From: DAIDKA01 sp049792815 | Lineage (GTDB): Bacteria; Pseudomonadota; Gammaproteobacteria; Steroidobacterales; Steroidobacteraceae | Length of the DNA: 15,294 bases | Direction of reading: 5' to 3' | Assembly: GCA_049792815.1 (NCBI GenBank) | Contig: JBARBG010000156.1 | Coordinates: 1-15,294 of the forward strand | In this document: piece after piece, positions 6,725 through 13,607 of the stretch | Numbering within the stretch: the first letter of the stretch is position 1 | How the letters are laid out: each line of letters starts with the position of its first letter | Program-made: the position numbers and the translations under genes | Notes under the pieces: model-generated | What the model saw: only the letters and a program-made list of their open reading frames with translations | Database searches by the model: none | What the model was told of the DNA's origin: nothing

Positions 6725-7794
6725 GCGGCGGCGTCCGCGGTCCGGGTCTGCAGCCCCAGATGTTTGATCAGGTGATCGCCGAGCGCCGCACCATTGCCCA
6801 GCGCGTTGAACGCCGCGACCTTCATCTGCTGTTCGATTATCTGCACGCCCACCGCGTTATCGGTGGACGGGCCGGTGACCACGCACGGCTCGATACCGAA
6901 GCGCTCGCGCAGCAGCGTCACGCCACCCCACGCGGCCACCGGATCATTGGCGGAAAGCACCACCCCGGTGAGCGCGGTGCGGATATCGGCACATTCCAGG
7001 ATGGCATCCACACCATAGGCGCCCAGCAGGCCGTCTCCCAGCTCGAATACGATCACATCGGGCTTGTTGGCGGCGAGTGCGGTGAGCATGGTGCGGGTGA
7101 GCGCCGGACCGGTGGCGCGCGTGGTCGTGACAATGCCCATGTCGGTGAAGATCAGTGAATTGCGCGCGCCCGCATCCTCCATGGCGAGAATGTCGCGGCG
7201 CAGGGAGACACCGGTGGCCTTGAAGGCATCGATGGTCAGACCCCGATGGCGCATGCGACTGATGATGGCGCAGGCGGCCGCGGTCTTGCCGGCCTCCATG
7301 CAGGTGCCCGCCAGCGCAATCACCGGCACGCCGCCGGTATCGAGCCTGCAGTTCTGGTCGAGCTTGCGGTCACCGACGCGCGCCGGCACGCCGATGCGCT
7401 CACCCAGATACGGAAAGGTCAGCACGCCGCCCAATACCCGGCAATCGAAGGGCTTGCCCTTGTCAGGGTTCGCCGAATCGCACACGCCCAGAACCCCGCC
7501 GATGTTCAGCATCTGGATGATGTCGCCGGGCTTTACGCTCTCGGGAACATGGCCCGAATAGCCGAACAGTGCCTTGCGGTGACCGAGCGCGCCGATCACC
7601 ACATCACCCTTGCCCACCTTCGCCATGCGGCCGCTGGTGAGTTCCAGGGTATTGTAATTGGCCTTGTTGGTCAGCACTTCAACCACCACGACCACGCCTT
7701 CCTCGGCGGGAATATCCGCCGAAATGCGCACTTCGCGCGCCAGGCCGCAGGCCTGGGTGATCGAGGCGATCTTGTCGACGACGACGCTTCTCAC
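6721..7794 (-). CDS. Unassigned P-loop protein embedded in the arginine operon (DUF1611/BioD-like fold)
   Basis: A 357-residue protein whose function I do not recognise. Residues 1-150 are beta-rich: runs of Val, then NKANYNTLEL, GDVVIGALGHRKALFGYSG and PGDIIQMLNIGGVLGVCD. Residues 155-345 resemble a P-loop nucleotide- or CoA-handling domain: GTCMEAGKT (163-171, Lys170) as Walker A, then RGLTIDAFKATG (184-195), and PDVIVFELGDG (245-255) where BioD and DUF1611 proteins have an acidic Glu-Gly-x-Gly segment. There is no signal peptide or membrane helix. The start is GTG at 7794 with AAGGAG 9 bases upstream; the stop overlaps argC by 4 bases. A DUF1611 protein, DgcN, has, as I recall, been reported as a D-glutamate N-acetyltransferase. 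An N-acylglutamate synthase role here is therefore plausible, but it is inference. Other possibilities are a deacylation role, an ATP-dependent ligase or a regulator. Confidence 0.85.
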   Translation of the reverse strand: MRSVVVDKIASITQACGLAREVRISADIPAEEGVVVVVEVLTNKANYNTLELTSGRMAKVGKGDVVIGALGHRKALFGYSGHVPESVKPGDIIQMLNIGGVLGVCDSANPDKGKPFDCRVLGGVLTFPYLGERIGVPARVGDRKLDQNCRLDTGGVPVIALAGTCMEAGKTAAACAIISRMRHRGLTIDAFKATGVSLRRDILAMEDAGARNSLIFTDMGIVTTTRATGPALTRTMLTALAANKPDVIVFELGDGLLGAYGVDAILECADIRTALTGVVLSANDPVAAWGGVTLLRERFGIEPCVVTGPSTDNAVGVQIIEQQMKVAAFNALGNGAALGDHLIKHLGLQTRTADAAA

Positions 7795-7823
7795 TGGGGC
7801 GCTCTCCTTGAACTGCTACGGGC

Positions 7824-9047
7824 TTAAGAGCCCTGGCCGGCGCGCCGGTGGAACACACCGGACAACGACACGATTTTTGAAAAGCCGAGCGCATCGGTGG
7901 CGGTCCACTCCCCGACCGCTTCGCCGTAGACGCCGCGCGAGGCGGCCAGCAGCGAGTACGGTGAATCCACGCCCTCGACAAACAGGCTCCCCGGCCGCAT
8001 CAGTACGTGAACGTCACCGGTCACGCGCTCCTGCGATGACAGCAGCAGGGCCTCGATGTCCCGGCACACCGGGTCGAGCAGCTGGCCTTCGTGAACCAGG
8101 TCGCCGTAGGGATTCGCGACCAGTTCCTTGATGCGCTGCTGACGCGCCGTGAGCACCAGCTTTTCAAGTTCGCGATGCGCGTTCAGCAATATGTCGGCCG
8201 CCGGGGCTTCAAAGGCCACGCGACCCTTGGTGCCGATGATGGTGTCGCCCAGATGGATGCCGCGACCGATGCCGAACTTCGCGCCCAGGGGCTCGAGCTG
8301 CTCGATCAGGGTCACCGGATCAAGCTTGCGGCCGTCCAGGGCACTGGGACGCCCTTTCTCGAAACTCACGGTGTGGCGCTCCGGTGCCTGCGGGTTGCTG
8401 AACGCGTCGCGCGACAGCACCCAGGCCTCATCAGGAATGCTGCCATGGGAGTTGAGGGTTTCCTTGCCCCCGATGGTGACGCCCCACAGCCCGCGGTTCA
8501 CGGAGTAGGCCGCGCCCCAGGGCGGCACGGGCAGTTTGCGTTCCTCGAGGTAGGCGAGTTCATCCTTGCGCTGGAAGGCATGGTCGCGCACCGGTGCCAG
8601 CACGGTCAGGTCCGGGGCCAACGTGCGCAGGGCGACTTCGAAACGCACCTGGTCGTTGCCGGCCGCCGTGCAGCCATGCGCAATGGTGTTGGTACCGAGC
8701 TTGCGCGCCATCAGCGCGATGGTCTGGGCCTGCATGACGCGCTCGGCGCCCACGCACAGCGGATACAGCTGCCCGCGGCGCACATTGCCCATGATCAGGA
8801 AGCGCAGCACCTGCTCGAAGTAATCCTGGCGCGCATCAATGGTGTGATGCTCGATGGAGCCCAACGCGCGCGCGCGCGCGGCGAGCGTGCCGGCCGCCGC
8901 CGCGTCGATGCCGCCGGTGTCGACGGTCACGGTGATGACGGGGCGGCCGGTGTTCTGTGCCACCCATGGCACCAGAAAGGAGGTGTCGAGGCCGCCCGAA
9001 TAGGCGAGGACGATGGGCTGTGCGCCCTGTGCATCAGTTTTGGGCAT
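7824..9047 (-). CDS. argG: Argininosuccinate synthase (ArgG)
   Basis: Joins citrulline and aspartate with ATP to argininosuccinate. It is 407 residues long. The PP-loop AYSGGLDTSF is at about 15-24, GCTAAGNDQVRFE at about 123-135, and a GRGIHLGDTIIGTKGR segment near 275-290 marks the family. It is of the shorter type that I associate with Xanthomonas and Bacteroidetes operons rather than the 447-residue E. coli enzyme. It starts at ATG 9047, only 3 bases after the argR stop, and no clear Shine-Dalgarno sequence is visible, so translation is probably coupled to argR. A 29-base gap separates it from the P-loop gene. A (CG)8 run within the gene at 8865-8880 encodes part of an Arg/Ala stretch. 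Confidence 0.96.
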   Translation of the reverse strand: MPKTDAQGAQPIVLAYSGGLDTSFLVPWVAQNTGRPVITVTVDTGGIDAAAAGTLAARARALGSIEHHTIDARQDYFEQVLRFLIMGNVRRGQLYPLCVGAERVMQAQTIALMARKLGTNTIAHGCTAAGNDQVRFEVALRTLAPDLTVLAPVRDHAFQRKDELAYLEERKLPVPPWGAAYSVNRGLWGVTIGGKETLNSHGSIPDEAWVLSRDAFSNPQAPERHTVSFEKGRPSALDGRKLDPVTLIEQLEPLGAKFGIGRGIHLGDTIIGTKGRVAFEAPAADILLNAHRELEKLVLTARQQRIKELVANPYGDLVHEGQLLDPVCRDIEALLLSSQERVTGDVHVLMRPGSLFVEGVDSPYSLLAASRGVYGEAVGEWTATDALGFSKIVSLSGVFHRRAGQGS

Positions 9048-9050
9048 GGT

Positions 9051-9503
9051 TCAGACTCTGAAGTTCGATCGAAGGCGCGCGATGAGCTCACCCTGGGCGG
9101 GCTCACCGTGGGTGGCGACGAAGATGGTGTCGTCGCCGGAAATGGTGCCCACGACTTCCGGCCATTCGGCCTTGTCGATGGCCACCGCAACGCTGGCCGC
9201 CGCCCCGATGGTCGTCTTGACGACCGTCAGGCAGCTTCCGGCCGGCAGCACCTGGCGCACGAACTGCGCCAGCGTGCCGAAATCACCATTGGCCCGCGTG
9301 ACCTCATCCGGCGGCATCACATAGCGGCCGCCGGCCTTCAGAACGCCCAGATCGCGCAGATCACGGCTGATCGAGGATTGGGTGACCGCAAATCCATCGC
9401 GCTGCAACATATGCACGAGGTCGCCCTGCTTATGCACAAGACCGTTGCGCAGGAGGCGCACGATGGCATTGCGACGGTCAAATTGCTGGGTGTCTGAAAG
9501 CAC
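9051..9503 (-). CDS. argR: Arginine repressor ArgR
   Basis: A 150-residue hexameric arginine-sensing DNA-binding protein. The N-terminal winged helix has the recognition region SSISRDLRDLGVLK (43-56). The C-terminal domain carries GTISGDDT (119-126), whose paired Asp124-Asp125 bind arginine in the known family. The start is GTG at 9503; the ribosome site is weak (ACAGG). It is the first gene of the arginine operon and lies just downstream of two ARG boxes that overlap its promoter, so it should repress itself and all downstream genes when arginine is plentiful. In E. coli argR is apart from the biosynthetic operons. Confidence 0.96.
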   Translation of the reverse strand: MLSDTQQFDRRNAIVRLLRNGLVHKQGDLVHMLQRDGFAVTQSSISRDLRDLGVLKAGGRYVMPPDEVTRANGDFGTLAQFVRQVLPAGSCLTVVKTTIGAAASVAVAIDKAEWPEVVGTISGDDTIFVATHGEPAQGELIARLRSNFRV

Positions 9504-9513
9504 GGGCGAACCT

Positions 9514-9531
9514 GTTGCATAAAGTTGCGCG
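9514..9531. promoter_or_regulatory. ARG box 1 (ArgR operator)
   Basis: The core TGCATAAAGTTGCG (9516-9529) is an imperfect palindrome related to the ARG-box form TGAAT-n4-ATTCA. The left half is the same TGCAT as in box 2 and the right half is degenerate. It lies between the -10 element and the argR start codon. The centre at 9522.5 is exactly 21 bp from that of box 2. Confidence 0.72.
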
Positions 9532-9560
9532 TATTATGCATATAAATGCACCGAGGTCAA
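9531..9560 (-). promoter_or_regulatory. Putative sigma-70 promoter of the arginine operon
   Basis: On the minus strand TTGACC (9560-9555) is a good -35. The -10 is CATAAT (9538-9533, 16-bp spacer) or TAATAC (9536-9531, 18-bp spacer). The -35 overlaps the stop codon of the upstream NRDE gene. Both ARG boxes overlap or abut the promoter, so repression by blocking RNA polymerase is the expected mode. Confidence 0.6.
9535..9552. promoter_or_regulatory. ARG box 2 (ArgR operator)
   Basis: The core TGCATATAAATGCA (9537-9550) is a perfect inverted repeat, TGCAT-ATAA-ATGCA, matching the layout of the E. coli ARG box with C in place of A at one symmetric position. As an 18-bp box it is separated from box 1 by 3 bp, the classical spacing for paired ARG boxes bound by one ArgR hexamer. 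It sits in the spacer of the argR promoter. Confidence 0.8.
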
Positions 9561-10366
9561 GGATCTGGCCACTCACCTGGCGCGAGCATCCAGCCGCTTT
9601 GCCCAAGGGCTGCGCCACCGGGATCAAAGCGGCGCTCCTGTACCAGCAGCGAACCGTCGTAGCCGAGCAGCACCAGCGTCGAGCAGCGGGTGCCGAAAGT
9701 TGGGTGCACGACGAACGGCGAGGACAGGACTTCCACCCATTCCGGCGGCAGTGGGCGCGCGCCCGGGGGTGCGTCGGGGAGGCTGCGCGTGCGATCTGCG
9801 AGCATGGCGAACAGCGGTTCGCTGGCGGCCTCGGGTGAGGTGACCGCCGTTGCTGGCTGCGACGCCAGCCACTGTTGGAACTTCTCACGTACGCGGGTCA
9901 GTTTTGGCCAGGGTGTGTCGAGCAGCAGATTGCTCAGCCCATAGACCCCGGGTGTCAATGCTTTGGAGAACTCTGGCGCGCGATTGGAGGCGTAGTAGAG
10001 GCTGTCGGCGTCGTTCAACAGCAGGTTGAAGCCCGCGTAGCGCTGTGCGCCGGCTTCGAGCTGCGCCAGATACACCGCCGGCGCCACGCCTTGTCGCAGC
10101 CACCCGGGTATCAGGCCGCCGCGGCTGGGTGCTTCCGGGCGTCGCGCCTGCACGTCACGGAAGTTGGTGATGATGCCGAAGCGCCGCCGGCGGTCCACGG
10201 CAAGCCAGGTGCCCTGCGCCGACAGGTCGCGGCCGGCCAGGATGTCCGGCGAGTCATGCCACACCGCCAGGGGCGCGGTGGGTCGCGCATGGTACTCGTC
10301 GCGATTGGCGGCGACGATCAGGCGGTAGCGCGGGTGCGCCCGCCAGGCCATGATCAGCAGGCACAT
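9557..10366 (-). CDS. NRDE (TANGO2/DUF833) family protein
   Basis: A 269-residue protein. It starts MCLLIMAW, and the family name motif NRDE is at 21-24. RGGLIPGW follows near residue 81 and the family's GLSNLLLDTPWPK segment near 142. The Cys at position 2, conserved in the family and exposed after Met removal, resembles the nucleophile of Ntn hydrolases, to whose clan the family is assigned. The biochemical function is not settled: animal TANGO2 has been linked to lipid/acyl-CoA and haem handling. It starts 3 bases after the nudC stop, so the two are co-transcribed. Its stop lies within the -35 of the argR promoter. No signal peptide is seen, so it is probably cytoplasmic. Confidence 0.9.
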   Translation of the reverse strand: MCLLIMAWRAHPRYRLIVAANRDEYHARPTAPLAVWHDSPDILAGRDLSAQGTWLAVDRRRRFGIITNFRDVQARRPEAPSRGGLIPGWLRQGVAPAVYLAQLEAGAQRYAGFNLLLNDADSLYYASNRAPEFSKALTPGVYGLSNLLLDTPWPKLTRVREKFQQWLASQPATAVTSPEAASEPLFAMLADRTRSLPDAPPGARPLPPEWVEVLSSPFVVHPTFGTRCSTLVLLGYDGSLLVQERRFDPGGAALGQSGWMLAPGEWPDP

Positions 10367-10369
10367 CGC

Positions 10370-11281
10370 TTAGCTTAAGCTCTCGTCCAGCCAGGCACCG
10401 ATCAGTCGGTGCGCGATGGCCTGCGGCGGCGGCAGCAGCACCTTCCCGGACTTGAGTTCAGCGCGCGAGAACCACTGCACGTCCTCCAGTTCACTGCCGC
10501 GCTGGATTTCGCGCGCTGCGCCGGCCGTGGCCCGGAACCCGAGCATCAGCGATGCCGGGAACGGCCAGGGCTGTGAGGACTGGTAGTGGACTTCATCCAC
10601 CACCACCCCGGTCTCTTCCAGAACTTCCCGCGCCACCGCGTCCTCGAGGCTTTCGCCGGGTTCGACGAAGCCGGCGATGGTTGAGTAACGCCCGGGAGGC
10701 CAGCTTGGCTGTCGGCCCAACAAGGCCTGGTCGGCATGGGTCACCAGCACAATGATGGCCGGGTCGATGCGCGGGAAAAAATCGTGGGGGTTGCGCGGAT
10801 GAGTGCATTGCAGGACATGACCCGCGCGTGTCGAGTGCGTCGGATAGCCGCATATGCCGCAGAAGCGCTGGCGCGATCGCCACAGAGACAGACCCCGCGC
10901 ATAGGCCAACAGCGCCGATTCGGCTGCCGGCAGTACCGCGGCCAGCGGCCGCAGTTCCGCGAGCGCCGTCGCCGCGGGCAGCGTGATCGGCGTGTCGGCG
11001 GGCAGGTCGATGAGCATGCACCAGGCATCCTGGAACCAGCCCAGCAGCACCAGGTCGGCGTCGGCGCAGTCGCGCACCAGGGGATCTGCGCCATCCAGAA
11101 AGGCGATCCGGGCCAGGTTTGCGGATTCCGGGCTGCGCAGCAGTTGCTGAGCGCCCACCGACAATACGTAGCGGGTGCTATGCGCGGCGCGGATCGCGCG
11201 CAGTGCAGTTGCGTCCTCACGCATTTCGGAACGACGGTCGATGTACGGTCCGGCGAAGAAATTGGGCGGATGAATGGCCAC
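10370..11281 (-). CDS. nudC: NADH pyrophosphatase / NAD-cap decapping Nudix hydrolase NudC
   Basis: Hydrolyses NADH to NMNH and AMP and, in the known enzyme, removes NAD caps from RNA. It is 303 residues long. The N-terminal NFFAGPYIDRRSEMR segment matches the usual NudC start, which supports the upstream GTG at 11281 over the ATG at Met20. A zinc-ribbon region has Cys141, Cys144 and Cys159, but the fourth ligand position reads Pro162 (CTHP); His161 might substitute. The Nudix box G-x5-E-x7-REVLEETG is at 204-225. SQPWPFPASL (236-245) is the diagnostic NADH-pyrophosphatase motif. The start is 17 bases after the PQQ gene stop, with an AAGGG very close to the GTG from a duplicated 10-bp element. 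Confidence 0.94.
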   Translation of the reverse strand: MAIHPPNFFAGPYIDRRSEMREDATALRAIRAAHSTRYVLSVGAQQLLRSPESANLARIAFLDGADPLVRDCADADLVLLGWFQDAWCMLIDLPADTPITLPAATALAELRPLAAVLPAAESALLAYARGLSLWRSRQRFCGICGYPTHSTRAGHVLQCTHPRNPHDFFPRIDPAIIVLVTHADQALLGRQPSWPPGRYSTIAGFVEPGESLEDAVAREVLEETGVVVDEVHYQSSQPWPFPASLMLGFRATAGAAREIQRGSELEDVQWFSRAELKSGKVLLPPPQAIAHRLIGAWLDESLS

Positions 11282-11284
11282 TAT

Positions 11285-11304
11285 CCCTTCAGGGCCCTTC
11301 AGGG
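11285..11304. repeat. Tandem 10-bp repeat at the PQQ gene/nudC junction
   Basis: Two perfect tandem copies of CCCTTCAGGG, each itself a CCCT/AGGG inverted repeat, at 11285-11294 and 11295-11304. On the minus strand the first copy provides the TGA stop of the PQQ dehydrogenase gene and the second provides GAAGGG just before the nudC GTG. A simple local duplication is the likeliest origin. Confidence 0.85.
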
Positions 11305-13554
11305 CAAGGTCAGCGCGACCAGCTCGCCCGGATGATCCCGGGCGCCGGTCGCCACGACGATGTACTGCCGTCCGTACACCGCGTAGGTCATCGGTACGCC
11401 GGATTGATTGGCCGGCAGCGTCAGCTGGCTGATGATGGCTCCCGTCGCCTTGTCATAGGCGTAGAACTTGTTGCCGCCGCCGCCGGCGCGATACAGGCCG
11501 CTGCCCTCACCGGCGAACAGCAGGGTCTTGGTCACCAGCAGGCCCACCTGGTCGAACGATCCGGTGCGCGGCAGCTTGATGCCCGCCAGCGCCTTATTGT
11601 CAGTCGCCCACTGCGGGGTCTCGCTGTTCGGGATCATCCACAGGTGCGAGCCCGAGTTCAGGTTGATGGCGGTGATCCGCCCCCAGGGCGGCTTGATCAG
11701 CGGCAGGCCATTCGGTCCGCCCAATGAACCATGGGGGAAACCTTCCCCGTAGACGCCAACGTAGCGCTCATCGGAGATCTTCGGATCCTGGTGCAGCCCG
11801 ATGGGGCACACCGAGGAAATCGAGCTGACGTAGAAGATGCCCGTTTCCGGATCAACGGCGGCGCCCTGCCAGTTCGAACCTCCGGACAGACAGGGCCGCA
11901 GCAGCGAGCCGAGATTTCCGCCATCGACGACGACCGAGGGCGGCACGTAGGCCCCTCCGAAGCGGTAGTCCCTGACGATGGCCTCGGCCTGGTGCTTGAG
12001 GTCCGCCGTGAAGTCGATGAGGTCCTCGACCCGCAGGCCCTGCGGTTCATAGGGCGCAGGTCGGGTCGGATAGGGCTGGGTGCGCGAGGTTTTCTCGCCC
12101 GGCACGTCGGTCTGCGGCACGGGACGCTCTTCAATGGGCCATACGGGTTTGCCGGTGACCCGGTCGAAGACGAAGATCAGGCCCATCTTCGTGACCTGGA
12201 CGACGGCCGGAATTTTCCTGCCCTTCACCGTGATGTCGGCCAGCACCGGGGCGGCCGGCAAATCGTAGTCCCAGATGTCATGGTGCACGATCTGGTAGTG
12301 CCAGATGCGCTTGCCGGTCCTGGCATCGATGCACACCAGGGCGTCCGAGAACAGATTGTTGCCGGTGCGATGTCCGCCGTAGAAGTCGGCGGTCGGCGCC
12401 TCAACCGGCAGGTAAACCAGCCCCCGCGCGGCATCGGCGGAGAACGGCGCCCACACCGCCGTGTTGCCCGTGTACGAGTTGCTGTTGTCGTCCCAGGTCT
12501 CCGAACCGTATTCACCGGGTTGCGGGACCGTATGGAAGGCCCAGAGCAAGGCGCCGGTGCGCGCATCGTAGCCGCGAATCCATCCCGGAACGGCCACCTT
12601 CGAGGGCGGCGCACCGCCGGCGGAGAAGGACACGCCCGCCACCACCACATCGCCCACGATCACCGGCGGAGAACTGTTCCCGGGCGGCGTCTTCGGCAGG
12701 TCGGCGACTCGCGGCAGTCCCTCCTTCAGATCGACGATGCCCGCCTTGCCGAATGAGGCCACCGGCAGTCCTGAAAGTGCATCGAGCGCGACCAGCTGGA
12801 ATCCGGGGGTGATGGTGAAGATACGGCTGCCCTCGCCGTGGCGGCTGGCACGCCAGTAGGCGACGCCACGGCCCGAGTTGCGTCGCGGCGCGAGCGCGCC
12901 GCGCTCACCTTCGTCGAGGCGGTACAGCCAAAGCGTCTCACCGGTCGTGGCATCGATGGCCACGACGTCGCGGCGGATGCCAGCGGTTATATAAAGAATG
13001 CCGTCGGCCATGAGTGGCGTCGGCCGGTAGTAGTACTCCGGGACGGGCCCGAAGTTGTCCGACTTCCAGCGCCAGGCGATGCGCAGCTTCGCGACGTTGT
13101 CGCGGTTGATCTGATCCAGAGGCGAGTAACTGCTGCTTCCCAGGTCGCCGCGGTTGTTGAGCCATTCCGCCGTGGCGGCGATTCGGGTGGCGCCACCCAC
13201 GGGCGGCGCGGCAGGGGGCACCACCCAGCCGTTGGCGCGACGGATGCGGGTCAGCGCCGCCACATAGTCATCGTCACTCAGCGATCCTGGAGCGGTCGGC
13301 GGCATGGTCCGGCGCGTGAACTCATCGAGCCCCACCGGTGGCACCGAGCTCCAGTGCTGCGCAAAGGTGCTGCCGATCAGCGCCGGCCCGGTCTCGCCGC
13401 CGCGCAGCTGCGGCCCATGACAGGCCGCGCAGGTGCGCAGGTATGCGTCATCCTGGGTCGGGGCCTGGGCGTGCGCCTGGGCGCCCGCGCCGACCAGCGC
13501 CACCACTGTGCAGCATGCGGCCCAGGACCCGGTATTCCTATGGATCACGTTCAT
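11299..13554 (-). CDS. Quinohaemoprotein dehydrogenase: N-terminal cytochrome c plus GDH-type PQQ propeller
   Basis: A 751-residue periplasmic enzyme. The preferred start is ATG at 13554: a signal peptide with hydrophobic core follows (about residues 10-30, ending AQAHAQ). The open frame continues upstream to 13764, but that would run into the divergent gene. A class I cytochrome c domain comes first: CAACH at 42-46 with probable axial Met84 in RRTMPP. From about 128 to the end is an eight-bladed PQQ propeller of glucose-dehydrogenase type. HHDIWDYD (424-431) and VTKMGLIFVFDR (454-465) carry the residues that contact PQQ and the active site in that family, and GGSNWQGAAVDPETG (558-572) is another hallmark. 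There are no N-terminal membrane helices of mGDH. The substrate (sugar or alcohol) cannot be told. Electrons would pass from PQQ to the attached haem. Upstream of nudC, probably co-transcribed. Confidence 0.9.
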   Translation of the reverse strand: MNVIHRNTGSWAACCTVVALVGAGAQAHAQAPTQDDAYLRTCAACHGPQLRGGETGPALIGSTFAQHWSSVPPVGLDEFTRRTMPPTAPGSLSDDDYVAALTRIRRANGWVVPPAAPPVGGATRIAATAEWLNNRGDLGSSSYSPLDQINRDNVAKLRIAWRWKSDNFGPVPEYYYRPTPLMADGILYITAGIRRDVVAIDATTGETLWLYRLDEGERGALAPRRNSGRGVAYWRASRHGEGSRIFTITPGFQLVALDALSGLPVASFGKAGIVDLKEGLPRVADLPKTPPGNSSPPVIVGDVVVAGVSFSAGGAPPSKVAVPGWIRGYDARTGALLWAFHTVPQPGEYGSETWDDNSNSYTGNTAVWAPFSADAARGLVYLPVEAPTADFYGGHRTGNNLFSDALVCIDARTGKRIWHYQIVHHDIWDYDLPAAPVLADITVKGRKIPAVVQVTKMGLIFVFDRVTGKPVWPIEERPVPQTDVPGEKTSRTQPYPTRPAPYEPQGLRVEDLIDFTADLKHQAEAIVRDYRFGGAYVPPSVVVDGGNLGSLLRPCLSGGSNWQGAAVDPETGIFYVSSISSVCPIGLHQDPKISDERYVGVYGEGFPHGSLGGPNGLPLIKPPWGRITAINLNSGSHLWMIPNSETPQWATDNKALAGIKLPRTGSFDQVGLLVTKTLLFAGEGSGLYRAGGGGNKFYAYDKATGAIISQLTLPANQSGVPMTYAVYGRQYIVVATGARDHPGELVALTLP

Positions 13555-13607
13555 CGTCGGCCGTATTCTGCACGAGTGTGCCGATAAAGTGCGAAAGGGG
13601 GCTGTCC
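13555..13607. promoter_or_regulatory. 53-bp divergent intergenic region between two PQQ enzymes
   Basis: Only 53 bases separate the two divergent start codons, so promoters for both must lie here or reach into the opposing coding sequences. I see no convincing -35/-10 pair on either strand and no clear operator palindrome. The one clear element is the AAAGGGGG ribosome site (13594-13601) of the rightward gene. Confidence 0.35.
13594..13601 (+). promoter_or_regulatory. Ribosome binding site for the PVADH-like gene
   Basis: AAAGGGGG ends 6 bases before the GTG at 13608. It decides this non-ATG start, since no ATG precedes the signal peptide in this frame. Confidence 0.6.

Larger units (their letters stand above)
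1201..9560 (-). other. Arginine biosynthesis operon argR-argG-(P-loop)-argC-argD-argF'-argB-argH-lptM
   Basis: Nine co-directional genes. Junctions in order: argR/argG 3-bp gap, argG/P-loop 29 bp, P-loop/argC 4-base overlap, argC/argD 8 bp, argD/argF' 4-base overlap, argF'/argB 4-base overlap (GTG start), argB/argH 4-base overlap, argH/lptM 5 bp. One promoter with a double ARG box precedes the set. Enzymes for steps from N-acylglutamate to arginine are present, except the synthase that makes N-acylglutamate and the deacylase that frees citrulline or ornithine. Carbamoyl-phosphate synthase (carAB) is also not in the window. Confidence 0.8.

Noticed and set aside
7837..7848. 12-bp perfect palindrome CCGGCGCGCCGG near the argG end as an operator
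   Set aside because: It lies within codons of argG and is made only of G and C; it is likely chance in this composition.
8865..8880. (CG)8 dinucleotide run in argG as a phase-variable or Z-DNA element
   Set aside because: It encodes ordinary Arg/Ala residues and is compatible with codon bias; no sign that its length varies.
8091..9497. 468-codon plus-strand frame across argG and argR
   Set aside because: It lies wholly opposite two unmistakable genes, and the composition is typical of an antisense shadow.
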